A stretch of DNA of 64,000 bases from Pseudomonas sp. (GCF_002796985.1 NZ_PEKX01000009.1:62001-126000); one strand, 5' to 3'; numbered from the stretch's first letter, positions 37,044 to 46,091 are shown. Made by a program: numbers and translations. Notes: a model not told the origin generated them from the sequence alone.

Positions 37044-38480
37044 ATGCTGATCCCCGTTATTCTTTCGGGCGGAGCCGGAACCCGACTTTGGCCGGTTTCC
37101 CGCGAAGGGCAGCCAAAGCCTTTCATGACCCTTCCCGACGGACAGTCGTTGTTGCACAAGACTTATGGCCGAGCGGCTAGCCTGCTGGGCAATGCCGGAG
37201 AGATCGTCACGGTTACCAACCGTGATTACTACTTCCAGAGTAAGGACCATTACCAGTCGGCGCGACTGACACAGCGCGGGCATTTCATCCTGGAGCCTTC
37301 GGGGCGCAATACGGCGCCGGCGATCGCGCTGGCAGCGCTTGCCCTGCGTGCCCGTCACGGTGATGAGACGGTGATGGTGGTAATGCCGGCAGATCATTTG
37401 ATCCGTGATCTGGATGCATTCGAGCGAGCAGTCAAGCACGCAGTATCCCTGGCGGAAACAGGTCATCTGGTGACTTTCGGCGTGGTTCCCACGACTCCCG
37501 AAACCGGGTTTGGCTACATCGAGGCTGGCGACGAGTTGGATGACTGTGGTGGTGCGCTGGTCAGGCGCTTCGTGGAGAAACCCGATCTGGAAACCGCCAC
37601 GCACTTCCTGCAGAGCGGGAACTTCCTGTGGAACTCCGGCATGTTCTGCTTCTCGGTGGGAACGCTGCTTGGCGAGTTGGAGCAGCACGCTCCGGAGCTT
37701 CTGGCAGGGGCGGTTGCCTGCTTCGAGGCGAGCCCGGTCAGCGAAGCTGGCGCCATACTCCAGCAGGAACTGAGCGGGGAATACTTCGGCGCACTGCCTG
37801 ACATTTCCATCGACTATGCCCTGATGGAGCACTCCAAGCGGGTCGCTGTGATCCCCGCACACTTCGACTGGAGCGATATTGGGTCATGGACCGCACTGAG
37901 TTCACTGGTTGCGCCGGATAGTCAGAATAACCGGGCGGCTGGCCATGCCATCTTCGTCGATACTCAGGGAACCTACGTACAAAGCGAGGGGCGCTTGGTC
38001 GCGACTGTCGGTGTCTCCGACCTGATTGTCATCGATACCGCCGACGCCATCCTGGTTGCTCATGCCGACCGTGCGCAGGACGTACGCAAAGTGGTGAAGC
38101 AATTAAAGGACAGCGAGCACGAGGCCTATAGATTGCACCGTACCGTCGCCCGGCCTTGGGGTACTTATACGGTCCTGGAAGAGGGGGCGCGCTTCAAGAT
38201 CAAGCGGATCGTGGTCAAGCCAGGGGCCTCGCTGTCGCTGCAGATGCATCATCACCGCAGTGAGCACTGGGTCGTGGTGTGCGGGATGGCCAAGGTCACC
38301 AATGGCGAGTCGGTGCGCCTGGTGAACAGCAACGAGTCCACCTACATCCCCGCCGGCCATCGGCACCGCCTGGAGAACCCGGGGGTGATCGATCTGGTAA
38401 TGATCGAGGTACAAAGCGGAGAGTACCTGGGCGAGGACGATATCGTGCGTTTCGAGGATATCTACGGGCGCACCCAATAA
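37044..38480 (+). CDS. wbpW: Mannose-1-phosphate guanylyltransferase / mannose-6-phosphate isomerase
   Basis: This 478-residue bifunctional enzyme makes GDP-mannose from mannose-6-phosphate. The N-terminal nucleotidyltransferase motif SGGAGTRLWPVSREGQPKPF and the FVEKP segment are present, as is the C-terminal isomerase cupin motif QMHHHRSEHWVVV. The length is right for the AlgA/PslB/WbpW group. AAGGAG precedes ATG 37044. Context with Wzm/Wzt favours WbpW over AlgA, but the symbol is assigned by context. No gmd or rmd gene follows in this window, unlike the P. aeruginosa D-rhamnan locus. Confidence 0.85.
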   Translation: MLIPVILSGGAGTRLWPVSREGQPKPFMTLPDGQSLLHKTYGRAASLLGNAGEIVTVTNRDYYFQSKDHYQSARLTQRGHFILEPSGRNTAPAIALAALALRARHGDETVMVVMPADHLIRDLDAFERAVKHAVSLAETGHLVTFGVVPTTPETGFGYIEAGDELDDCGGALVRRFVEKPDLETATHFLQSGNFLWNSGMFCFSVGTLLGELEQHAPELLAGAVACFEASPVSEAGAILQQELSGEYFGALPDISIDYALMEHSKRVAVIPAHFDWSDIGSWTALSSLVAPDSQNNRAAGHAIFVDTQGTYVQSEGRLVATVGVSDLIVIDTADAILVAHADRAQDVRKVVKQLKDSEHEAYRLHRTVARPWGTYTVLEEGARFKIKRIVVKPGASLSLQMHHHRSEHWVVVCGMAKVTNGESVRLVNSNESTYIPAGHRHRLENPGVIDLVMIEVQSGEYLGEDDIVRFEDIYGRTQ

Positions 38481-38496
38481 TATTTTTTCTGCAAAA

Positions 38497-38526
38497 GCAA
38501 AAGGCCGCTGAGAGCGGCCTTTTTGC
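38497..38526. terminator. Terminator between wbpW and DUF1127 copy B
   Basis: GCAAAAGGCCGCT pairs with AGCGGCCTTTTTGC across a short loop, with one extra T in the right arm. The A-rich left and T-rich right sides suit termination from both directions; it lies 17 bases after the wbpW stop. Confidence 0.9.
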
Positions 38527-38590
38527 TTTCCTGGCAATACAGTTTTTCTGATTTGCCAACTGCCTTCGGCTGTTATGCCGAGAGGACTTC

Positions 38591-38797
38591 TTAACGCCAG
38601 AACGGCTTGTTCAGTTCGGCGTAACGCTGGGCTTCGCTGATACCGGCGTCGGCCAGCAGGCGGGAGTCCAGGCGGGCCAGCTGACGGCGGCTTTCCATGC
38701 GGCGCTGCCACAGGCGAACGGTGCTGACGAGGCCGCGGTGGGCGCTGGAGGTGCTACGGGTAGTGCTCAGAGCTGCGGAACCGAGGGTACGTTCCAT
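38591..38797 (-). CDS. DUF1127 small protein (copy B)
   Basis: This 68-residue basic protein carries the DUF1127 pattern SRRQLARLDSRLLADAGIS and ends AELNKPFWR. An AAGGA ribosome site 8 bases upstream selects ATG 38797 rather than the ATG at 38806, which it nearly touches. Together with copy A (26854-27051) it brackets the polysaccharide locus. Copies A and B share the MERTL start and the KPFWR end but differ in between. Confidence 0.85.
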   Translation of the reverse strand: MERTLGSAALSTTRSTSSAHRGLVSTVRLWQRRMESRRQLARLDSRLLADAGISEAQRYAELNKPFWR

Positions 38798-39154
38798 GGT
38801 GATCATCCTTCTCGCTTGTGGCGAGTAGTCAGTTGCTGAATGGATTGAGCATATGATCTGACTTTTTGGTCAGGGATGACAGGTACAGTTGCACTGTATT
38901 GCGGCTGGTCAGCCGATTGTAAGTTTGAACTGTAATGGTCTTTTTCGGGGCGAACTGTACCGTTGCGCTCCATTCTGGTGCGCAATTGGTGGGCGTCTGA
39001 GGCTTTTCGAGGGTGCCGGCCTGGTTGGCGGCGGGGGGAGCTGAACAGTTGGAGCGGGATAAAAATCTGTTCAAGAGTGTTTTTACGTGGTTTTTTTTCG
39101 GCTGTAAACCCTTGCGGGCCATTCATTGCTGAATGACCCGCCAAGCGTCTGGAA
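38798..39154. other. 357-base spacer upstream of DUF1127 copy B
   Basis: No supported gene lies here. The spacer contains the CTGTAC-type repeats at 38883-38960, a long T/A run near 39060-39100, and the end region of the CoA-transferase gene. A leftward open frame at 38829-39122 has no ribosome site, no family resemblance and unusual residue content, and is not accepted. Confidence 0.6.
38883..38960 (-). promoter_or_regulatory. CTGTAC repeats, 25-base period (site B)
   Basis: TACAGT-TGC-ACTGTA at 38884-38898 is a perfect palindrome. CTGTAA at 38930-38935 and CTGTAC at 38955-38960 repeat with a 25-base period. On the transcribed strand they read GTACAG with 19 intervening bases, then TTACAG. 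They are 133-163 bases upstream of the DUF1127 start. This matches site A in period and placement. Confidence 0.5.
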
Positions 39155-40651
39155 TCAGCTCGCCGCCAGCATGTGGCCGTGTTCTTCCAGATTGATATGC
39201 CACTCCAGGGCCTCGCGCAGGATGTGCGGGGTATGGCCGCCGCGCTCGCAGGCGGCATCGAAGTAACGGTTCAGGGCGTCGCGGTAGGACGGGTGCACAC
39301 AGTTGTCGATGATCACCCGCGCGCGCTCGCGCGGCGCCAGGCCACGCAGGTCGGCCAGGCCGACTTCGGTGACGAGGATGTCCACGTCGTGCTCGGTGTG
39401 GTCGACGTGGCTGACCATCGGCACCACGCTGGAGATGTTGCCGCCCTTGGCGATGGACTTGGTGACGAAGATGGCGAGGTGTGCGTTGCGGGCGAAGTCA
39501 CCCGAGCCGCCGATGCCGTTCATCATCCTGGTGCCGCCCACGTGGGTGGAGTTCACGTTGCCGTAGATGTCGAACTCCAGCGCGGTGTTGATGCCGATGA
39601 TGCCTAAGCGACGGACCACTTCGGGGTGGTTGGAGATCTCCTGCGGACGCAGCACCAGCTTGTCCTTGTAGCGCTCCAGGTTGCCGAATACGTCGGCGTT
39701 GCGGCGGCTCGACAGGGTGATGGAGCTGCCCGAGGCGAAGCGCAGCTTGCCGGCGTCGATCAGGTCGAAGGTCGAGTCCTGCAGTACCTCGGAGTACATG
39801 GTCAGGTTCTCGAAGGGCGAGTCGATCAGGCCACACATGACCGCGTTGGCGATGCTGCCGATGCCGGCCTGCAGCGGGCCGAGGCTGTTGCTCATGCGCC
39901 CGGCGTCCACTTCACGCTTGAAGAAGTCGATCAGGTGGTTGGCGATGCCCTGGGTCTCGTCGTCCGGTGGCAGCACGGTGGACGGCGAGTCCGCCTGGTC
40001 GTTTACGACGATGGCGACGATCTTTTCCGCCGGAATCGGGATGGCGGTGCTGCCGATGCGGTCGTCCACGCGAGTGAGCGGGATCGGTGTGCGGGTCGGA
40101 CGGTAGGTCGGGATGTAGATGTCGTGCAGGCCTTCCAGGTTAGCGTTGTGCGCGACGTTGATCTCGACGATCACCTGCTTGGCGAAGATCGCGAAGCTGG
40201 CCGAGTTGCCCACCGAAGTGGTTGGCACGATGTGGCCTTCCTCGGTGATGGCGACGGCTTCGATGACAGCGATGTCCGGCAGCTTGAGCTGGTGGTTGCG
40301 CAGCTGCTCGACGGTCTCGGAGAGGTGCTGGTCGATGAACATCACCTCGCCGGCGTTGATCGCCTTGCGCAGGGTGCTGTCGACCTGGAAGGGCATGCGA
40401 CGGGCCAGCACGCCGGCCTCGGTGAGCTGCTTGTCGAGGTCGTTGCCCAGGCTGGCGCCAGTCATCAGGCTGATGCGCAGCGGCTCCTGCTTGGCGCGCT
40501 CGGCGAGGGCCTTGGGTACGGCTTTGGCTTCGCCGGCGCGGGTGAAACCGCTCATGCCGACGGTCATGCCGTCCTTGATAAGGGCCGCGGCCTGGTCGGC
40601 AGTCATCACCTTGTCCAACAGGGAGGACATACGCACGCGATCACGGAACAT
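39155..40651 (-). CDS. Acetyl-CoA hydrolase/transferase family CoA-transferase
   Basis: This 498-residue enzyme is of the acetyl-CoA hydrolase/succinyl-CoA:acetate CoA-transferase family. Support comes from N-terminal TVGMSGFTRAGEAKAVPKAL and the segment GGSGDFARNAHLAIFVTKS with GISSVV-like NISSVVPMVSH. A glutamate in the C-terminal half would form the CoA thioester intermediate. It shuttles CoA between short acyl groups. From memory, a similar gene (PA5445) sits beside the CPA locus of P. aeruginosa. ATG 40651 has GAGG upstream; a methionine 7 codons later is also possible. Confidence 0.85.
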   Translation of the reverse strand: MFRDRVRMSSLLDKVMTADQAAALIKDGMTVGMSGFTRAGEAKAVPKALAERAKQEPLRISLMTGASLGNDLDKQLTEAGVLARRMPFQVDSTLRKAINAGEVMFIDQHLSETVEQLRNHQLKLPDIAVIEAVAITEEGHIVPTTSVGNSASFAIFAKQVIVEINVAHNANLEGLHDIYIPTYRPTRTPIPLTRVDDRIGSTAIPIPAEKIVAIVVNDQADSPSTVLPPDDETQGIANHLIDFFKREVDAGRMSNSLGPLQAGIGSIANAVMCGLIDSPFENLTMYSEVLQDSTFDLIDAGKLRFASGSSITLSSRRNADVFGNLERYKDKLVLRPQEISNHPEVVRRLGIIGINTALEFDIYGNVNSTHVGGTRMMNGIGGSGDFARNAHLAIFVTKSIAKGGNISSVVPMVSHVDHTEHDVDILVTEVGLADLRGLAPRERARVIIDNCVHPSYRDALNRYFDAACERGGHTPHILREALEWHINLEEHGHMLAAS

Positions 40652-40792
40652 GGGAAAACCTCGGGCAGTAGGAAGTGCAAGGCCGCCAGTCTAGGGACTC
40701 GGCGATTTTTGGCTCTTATACCAAGGTCGAAAAAACGCCCGGCCGAGGTCTTCTTACTACCAATGTCCAGCGCTTTTGCCATTGCCGGAAAG

Positions 40793-40821
40793 CAAGACAC
40801 CGGCGCGAGGCCGGTGTCTTG
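40793..40821 (-). terminator. Probable terminator of the pnt operon
   Basis: CAAGACACCGGC and GCCGGTGTCTTG are perfect 12-base inverted arms around a 5-base loop. Leftward, the transcript continues with a short pyrimidine tail (CTTTCC). It lies 17 bases after the pntB stop; the weak T-run makes it less certain as an intrinsic terminator. Confidence 0.7.
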
Positions 40822-40837
40822 TGGATCGACGGTCGTC

Positions 40838-42274
40838 TTATTCGACGGCCTTGACCATGTCTTCGATGACTTTCTTGGCGTCGCCGAAGACCATCATGGT
40901 CTTGTCCAGGTAGAACAGTTCGTTGTCCAGGCCGGCGTAGCCGCTGGCCATCGAGCGCTTGTTGACGATCACGGTCTTGGCTTTGTAGGCCTCGAGGATC
41001 GGCATGCCGGCGATCGGCGACTTCGGATCGTTCTTCGCGGCCGGGTTCACCACGTCGTTGGCGCCCAGTACCAGCACCACGTCGGTCTGGCCGAACTCGG
41101 AGTTGATGTCTTCCATCTCGAACACCTGCTCGTAAGGCACTTCGGCCTCGGCCAGCAGGACGTTCATGTGGCCCGGCATACGGCCGGCAACCGGGTGGAT
41201 GGCGAACTTCACGTTGACGCCGCGATGGGTCAGCTTCTCCGCCAGCTCCATCAGCGCGTGCTGGGCACGGGCCACCGCCAGGCCGTAGCCGGGAACGATG
41301 ATCACGCTGTCGGCGTTGGTCAGCAGGAAGGAAGCGTCGTCGGCCGAACCGGATTTCACCGGGCGGGCTTCTTTCGCACCCGCCGGGCCGCCAGCGTCCG
41401 CTTCGGCGCCGAAGCCACCGAGGATGACGTTGAAGAACGAGCGGTTCATCGCCTTGCACATGATGTAGGAGAGGATCGCGCCCGAGGAGCCCACCAGCGA
41501 GCCGGCGATGATCAGCATCGAGTTGTTCAGCGAGAAGCCGATACCTGCCGCGGCCCAGCCGGAGTAGGAGTTCAGCATCGACACGACGACCGGCATGTCC
41601 GCGCCGCCGATCGGGATGATGATCAGCACGCCGAGGATGAAGGCCAGGGCCAGCATCACCACGAAGGCGGTCAGGTTACCGGTGAACATGAACAGCAGGC
41701 CCAGGCCCAGCGTGGTCAGGCCCAGCACCAGGTTGAGCATGTGCTGGCCGGTGAACTGCACCGGGGCGCCCTGGAACAGGCGGAACTTGTACTTGCCCGA
41801 CAGCTTGCCGAAGGCGATCACCGAGCCGGAGAAGGTGATGGCACCGATGGCCGCGCCGAGGAACAGTTCCAGGCGGTTACCGGTCGGAATGGTGTCGCCC
41901 AGGTTCTGCACGATGCCCAGCGACTGCGGCTCGACCACGGCAGCGATGGCGATGAACACGGCGGCCAGGCCGATCATGCTGTGCATGAAGGCGACCAGTT
42001 CCGGCATCTTGGTCATCTCGACGCGCTTGGCCATGATGGAGCCGGCGGTGCCGCCAACCAGCAGGCCGACGATCACGTAGACGATGCCAGTGGTGGCGAT
42101 CTCGCTGCTGATCTTGAACACCAGGGCCACGGTAGTCAGCGCGGCGATGGCCATGCCGATCATGCCGAACAGGTTGCCGCGGCGCGAGGTGGTCGGGTGC
42201 GACAGGCCTTTGAGGGCCTGGATGAAGCAGATCGAGGCGATGAGGTAGAGGAGGGTGACGAGGTTCATGCTCAT
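40838..42274 (-). CDS. pntB: NAD(P) transhydrogenase subunit beta
   Basis: This 478-residue membrane subunit has nine or so hydrophobic segments and the NADP-binding domain III at the C-terminus, including GYGLAVARAQHALMEL and VVLVLGANDVVNPA. It transfers hydride between NADH and NADP coupled to proton entry. ATG 42274 (MSMNLV) lies one base after the pntAB stop, so these are coupled; the 27-residue extension overlapping pntAB is not credible. It is the last gene of the operon. Confidence 0.95.
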   Translation of the reverse strand: MSMNLVTLLYLIASICFIQALKGLSHPTTSRRGNLFGMIGMAIAALTTVALVFKISSEIATTGIVYVIVGLLVGGTAGSIMAKRVEMTKMPELVAFMHSMIGLAAVFIAIAAVVEPQSLGIVQNLGDTIPTGNRLELFLGAAIGAITFSGSVIAFGKLSGKYKFRLFQGAPVQFTGQHMLNLVLGLTTLGLGLLFMFTGNLTAFVVMLALAFILGVLIIIPIGGADMPVVVSMLNSYSGWAAAGIGFSLNNSMLIIAGSLVGSSGAILSYIMCKAMNRSFFNVILGGFGAEADAGGPAGAKEARPVKSGSADDASFLLTNADSVIIVPGYGLAVARAQHALMELAEKLTHRGVNVKFAIHPVAGRMPGHMNVLLAEAEVPYEQVFEMEDINSEFGQTDVVLVLGANDVVNPAAKNDPKSPIAGMPILEAYKAKTVIVNKRSMASGYAGLDNELFYLDKTMMVFGDAKKVIEDMVKAVE

Positions 42275-42275
42275 G

Positions 42276-42590
42276 TCAGTGCTTCTCCGCCTTCGGCGCT
42301 TTCTTCTTGAACATTTCCAGCATGCGGCGGGTGACCAGGAAGCCACCGAACACATTCACGGCAGCCAGGGCCACGGCCAGGGTGCCCATGGCCTTGCCAA
42401 GCGGGGTGACGGTCAGGGCGGCGGCCAGCATGGCGCCGACGATCACGATCGCCGAGATGGCGTTGGTTACTGCCATCAGCGGGGTGTGCAGGGCAGGGGT
42501 GACGTTCCAGACCACGTGGTAGCCGACGTAGATCGCCAGTACGAAGATGATCAGGTTGTAGATGCCGTGGGAGATCAGCATGTCTTCCAT
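42276..42590 (-). CDS. pntAB: NAD(P) transhydrogenase subunit alpha part 2 (membrane part)
   Basis: This 104-residue protein holds the membrane helices of the alpha subunit that is split into two genes in many proteobacteria. About three hydrophobic stretches are present, with LMAVTNAISAIVIVGAML conserved. It ends at 42276, just before pntB. It forms the proton channel with PntB. Confidence 0.93.
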   Translation of the reverse strand: MEDMLISHGIYNLIIFVLAIYVGYHVVWNVTPALHTPLMAVTNAISAIVIVGAMLAAALTVTPLGKAMGTLAVALAAVNVFGGFLVTRRMLEMFKKKAPKAEKH

Positions 42591-42652
42591 AGTTTCTCAC
42601 CGGTCTTCAGGGCCGGACCTCGGGTCCGGCGCGTTCTTATATAAGAAGGGCT

Positions 42653-43771
42653 TCAGCCGTTCTTGCGCACGATCTGGCCATCACGGCACATCAGGCACGC
42701 GGCGACGATGTCGTCTTCCAGGTTCACCGTGAAGCCTTCGGCGGTCAGGGTGAGCTTGAGGAAGTCGAGCAGGTTGCGTGCGTAGAGTGCGGAGGCGTCC
42801 GCCGGTACCAGCGCAGCCAGGTTGCTCAGGCCGACAATGGTGACGCCGTGCTTGACCACGACCTGGTCAGCCTCGGTCAGCGGGCAGTTGCCGCCTTGCG
42901 ATGCAGCGAGGTCGATGACTACCGAGCCCGGCTTCATTTCGGCGACAGTCGCTTCATGCAGCAGGGTCGGCGCCTTGCGGCCCGGAATCAGCGCGGTGGT
43001 GATGACGATGTCCGACTGCTTGGCGCGCTCGTGCACGGCCTTGGCCTGGCGCTCCATCCACGAGGCCGGCATCGGGCGGGCGTAACCGCCAACGCCTTCG
43101 GCGCACTCGCGCTCTTCATCGGTCTCGTAGGGCACGTCGACGAACTTGGCGCCCAGGGACTCGATCTGCTCTTTCACTGCCGGGCGTACGTCCGACGCCT
43201 CGATCACCGCACCCAGTCGCTTGGCCGTGGCGATGGCCTGCAGGCCGGCAACGCCAGCGCCGAGGATCAACACGCGGGCGGCCTTAACGGTGCCGGCGGC
43301 GGTCATCAGCATGGGCATGAAGCGCGGGTAGTGGTGGGCAGCGAGCAACACGGCCTTGTAGCCGGCGATGTTGGCCTGGGAAGAGAGCACGTCCAGGCTC
43401 TGCGCGCGGGAAGTACGCGGCGCGGCCTCGAGGGCGAAGGCGGTGACGCCGCGTTCGGCCATGCGGGCGATGTTCTCGTTGTTGAACGGGTTGAGCATGC
43501 CGATCAGCACGGTACCCGGCTTCATCTGCATCAGCTCGCTTTCGCTGGGCGCGACAACCTTCAGCACAAGCTCCGAACCGTAGGCATCGGCGGCAGTGCC
43601 GATCTTCGCGCCAACGGCTTCGTAGGCGGCATCCGGCTGGCTGGCGCTGACGCCCGCACCGCTCTGGATGACGACCTGATGGCCCTGCCCGATCAGTTTC
43701 TTGACCGTCTCCGGCGTTGCTGCGACCCGCGTCTCACCGGCTTGGGTCTCGAGGGGTACACCGATCTGCAC
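42653..43771 (-). CDS. pntAA: NAD(P) transhydrogenase subunit alpha part 1 (NAD-binding)
   Basis: This 372-residue soluble domain I binds NAD(H). It resembles alanine dehydrogenase, with GVPLETQAGETRVAATPETV at the N-terminus, RVLILGAGVAGLQAIATAKRLGA as Rossmann motif and the RQD-loop region. The start is GTG 43771, 8 bases after AGGAG. A TTG two codons further upstream would lie only 2-3 bases from the same ribosome site and is rejected. It is the first gene of pntAA-pntAB-pntB, which balances NADH and NADPH. Confidence 0.93.
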   Translation of the reverse strand: MQIGVPLETQAGETRVAATPETVKKLIGQGHQVVIQSGAGVSASQPDAAYEAVGAKIGTAADAYGSELVLKVVAPSESELMQMKPGTVLIGMLNPFNNENIARMAERGVTAFALEAAPRTSRAQSLDVLSSQANIAGYKAVLLAAHHYPRFMPMLMTAAGTVKAARVLILGAGVAGLQAIATAKRLGAVIEASDVRPAVKEQIESLGAKFVDVPYETDEERECAEGVGGYARPMPASWMERQAKAVHERAKQSDIVITTALIPGRKAPTLLHEATVAEMKPGSVVIDLAASQGGNCPLTEADQVVVKHGVTIVGLSNLAALVPADASALYARNLLDFLKLTLTAEGFTVNLEDDIVAACLMCRDGQIVRKNG

Positions 43772-44396
43772 TTGCAAATCTCCTGCGTGATCCTGGGATT
43801 GTCCGGGCTACTACGTCGGCGACCCGGGTTTTGAACTGGCAACGGTCTGTTTTTTGTTTTAGGAGCTTGTTCTTGACCGGGCTGTGACCCGGTGGCCGCG
43901 GCATTGTGCAATCGAACCTGGAGGGCATCAAGAAGTTCTGGAGTGGCACCAAGCGATAACTACAAGTCACGTTTGGACCCGTAGTTTTCCGGTCACCACC
44001 GAGGCCGCGTGGGCCCTGGCGTTTAGCCTAATTGCCTATTGTGACCGGACGGAAATGCCATCCTCGCCGTGAATGACCCCCCATCAGAGGCTCCCCATGC
44101 CCACCGAAAGGCCCGGTAATCCTGCAACAGGCTCAGGCATAGGTGTTAATTAATGTTTCTAATATGGAGTATGAGTCATTCCTGATGCCTGAATTTCTGT
44201 AGCAGATTTTTTACATTGACTACGGGGTCAGGAATTTCACGAAAAAGCTTCAAGGCCGCGTGTTACACCGCGCCAGCACCTTGAGAAGAGGTTTAGCAGA
44301 AACTTCGGATATCTTCGGGGAAAGCGGGAATGACACAGAAAAAACAACGGCCACCCTTATCGGGGGGCCGCTGGGGGTGAGACACGGTGTCGCGGG
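43772..44396. other. 625-base non-coding region upstream of pntAA
   Basis: No gene was supported. The right end carries the terminator of the leftward sco gene group (44338-44372) and the left end the pnt promoter region. The middle is AT-richer (around 44140-44230) and could hold promoters or a small RNA, but no specific motif was recognised. Confidence 0.55.
44338..44372 (-). terminator. Rho-independent terminator after sco
   Basis: On the leftward transcript CGGCCCCCC pairs with GGGTGGCCG (one mismatch) around GATAAG and is followed by TTGTTTTTTC. It lies about 25 bases after the sco stop. Confidence 0.85.
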
Positions 44397-45032
44397 TCAG
44401 TTGTTCGCGCTGACCACGGCGGGCAACTGGGCGACCAGCTTGTCGTTGTGCAGTGGGGCGCGGATGAAGCCGTGCTGGGTGTTGTCCGGGCCGATGATGA
44501 CCAGGTTGCCGCTGTGGTCGACGGTGTAGTTGGGCTTGCTGGTGTCCGCCGGTATATAGGGGATGCTCATGGCGTTGGCCAGCTTCTGCACGTTCTCTTC
44601 CGAGCCGGTGATGCCCTTGAAGCCGGCATTGAAGAAGCCAAGGTATTCCTTGATGCGCGGCGCGGTATCGCGGTGCGGGTCGACGCTGACGAACACCACC
44701 TGCAGGTTCTTCGCCACTTCCGGCGGCAGCTTGGTCTGCAGCTCGCGCAGTTGCGCCAGGGTGGTGGGGCAGACGTCCGGGCAGAAGGTGTAGCCGAAGA
44801 ACAGCAGGGACCACTTGTCCTTCAGGCTGGCGGTCTGGAAGGGCTGGCCGTCCTGGTCGGTGAAGGCGAGGTCGGGGACGCTGCGGGTCTGCGGCAGGAT
44901 CACGATGCCGGCGTCGAGCAGCACGGTCGGATCGAGCTGGTGGCGCTGGTTGAGCACCTTCTGGACGGTGAGGCCGAGGATCACGGCGACGATGGCGACG
45001 AGGATGAAGACGGTCTTGTTGACTCGGGTCAT
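44397..45032 (-). CDS. SCO1/SenC/PrrC family copper chaperone
   Basis: This 211-residue membrane-anchored, thioredoxin-fold protein delivers copper to the CuA site of cytochrome c oxidase. A single N-terminal helix (TVFILVAIVAVILGLTV) precedes the periplasmic domain. Copper ligands are visible as C84 and C88 in FCPDVCP and H173 in TVDHSGN. ATG 45032 is clear. It is the last gene of the oxidase assembly group, about 150 bases past cyoE, from which it is separated by a REP doublet, so it may also be expressed on its own. Confidence 0.92.
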   Translation of the reverse strand: MTRVNKTVFILVAIVAVILGLTVQKVLNQRHQLDPTVLLDAGIVILPQTRSVPDLAFTDQDGQPFQTASLKDKWSLLFFGYTFCPDVCPTTLAQLRELQTKLPPEVAKNLQVVFVSVDPHRDTAPRIKEYLGFFNAGFKGITGSEENVQKLANAMSIPYIPADTSKPNYTVDHSGNLVIIGPDNTQHGFIRAPLHNDKLVAQLPAVVSANN

Positions 45033-45110
45033 GGGGTACTCGTGGGTCGGGACGTCTGGGCTTTAGGCTGCTGTTCGTAGCGTACTCGTGCCTGGCAGGG
45101 GAGCGGCGAT

Positions 45111-45186
45111 GTTCGCGAGCAAGCTCGCTCCTACGAAAAGCGCACCGCCGTTGGGTGCAACTGTAGGAGCGAGCTTGCGCGCGAAC
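45111..45186. repeat. REP doublet
   Basis: GTTCGCGAGCAAGCTCGCTCC at the left and GTAGGAGCGAGCTTGCGCGC at the right form an inverted pair, with one base changed in the right core. It lies between sco and cyoE. Confidence 0.85.
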
Positions 45187-45188
45187 CC

Positions 45189-46091
45189 TCAGTAGTTCAG
45201 GTGCAGCGGCAGGTAGTGGTCCACCAGCAGCGCGACGAACAGCAGGAACAGGTAGGCGATAGAGTACTTGAAGGTCTTGATCGCCGCATGGGGTCGGCTG
45301 CCGCAGTAGAGCGCCCAGGCCCAGTCGAGGAAACGCGCGCCCAGGGCCAGCGCGGCGAGCAGGTAGACCAGCCCAGCCATGTGGATGGCGAAGGGCATCA
45401 GCGTCACGGCGAACAGCACCAGGGTGTAGAGCAGGATGTGCAGCTTGGTGTAGTGCTCGCCGTGGGTCACCGGCAGCATCGGGATGTCGGCCTTGGCGTA
45501 TTCGTCCTTGCGGTGCAGGCACAGCGCCCAGAAGTGCGGCGGGGTCCAGGCGAAGATGATCAGCACCAGCAGCAGCGGTTCGGCGGAAATCTGCCCGGTC
45601 ACCGCGACCCAGCCCAGCAGCGGTGGGGCGGCACCGGCGAGGCCGCCGATGACGATGTTCTGCGGCGTGGCGCGCTTGAGGAAACCGGTGTAGAGCGCCG
45701 CGTAACCCAGCAGCGAAGCCAGCGTCAGCCAGGCCGTCAGCTCATTGGTGAACACCAGCAGCACCGCCATCCCGGCCACCGACAGCAGCATGGCGAAGCC
45801 CAGCGCGATGGGCGGCGAGACGCGTCCTTCGGCCAGCGGGCGCTTGTGGGTGCGCGCCATGATCGAGTCGATGCGCCGGTCCACCACGTGATTCACCGCC
45901 GCCGCGCCGCCGGCGCACAGGCCGATGCCGAGGTTGCCGAAGACCAGCACCTGCCAGGGCACGCCGGCCTTGGTGGCGAGCAGCATGCCGATCAACGAGG
46001 TGATCAGCATGAGCAGCACGACCTTGGGCTTGGTCAGTTCGAGCAGGTCGCGCCAGCTGGCTTGGCTGGAAGTGCTGATGACGCTGGCCAT
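45189..46091 (-). CDS. cyoE: Protoheme IX farnesyltransferase (heme O synthase)
   Basis: This 300-residue polytopic UbiA-type prenyltransferase farnesylates heme B to heme O for cytochrome c oxidase. The first aspartate-rich motif appears as NHVVDRRIDSIMART; about nine hydrophobic segments are visible. GGAG lies 8 bases before ATG 46091. The ATG two codons upstream lies only 2-3 bases after it and is less likely. It lies 88 bases after ctaA, on the same strand. Confidence 0.93.
   Translation of the reverse strand: MASVISTSSQASWRDLLELTKPKVVLLMLITSLIGMLLATKAGVPWQVLVFGNLGIGLCAGGAAAVNHVVDRRIDSIMARTHKRPLAEGRVSPPIALGFAMLLSVAGMAVLLVFTNELTAWLTLASLLGYAALYTGFLKRATPQNIVIGGLAGAAPPLLGWVAVTGQISAEPLLLVLIIFAWTPPHFWALCLHRKDEYAKADIPMLPVTHGEHYTKLHILLYTLVLFAVTLMPFAIHMAGLVYLLAALALGARFLDWAWALYCGSRPHAAIKTFKYSIAYLFLLFVALLVDHYLPLHLNY

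Noticed and set aside
38829..39122. A leftward small open frame upstream of DUF1127 copy B
   Set aside because: No ribosome site, no family match, and it covers the CTGTAC repeat region that fits a promoter.
39626..42310. An 894-codon open frame on the + strand across the CoA-transferase and pntB
   Set aside because: It is antisense to two well-supported genes, has low-complexity H/G/A/D/Q-rich sequence typical of GC-rich antisense frames, and crosses an evident terminator.
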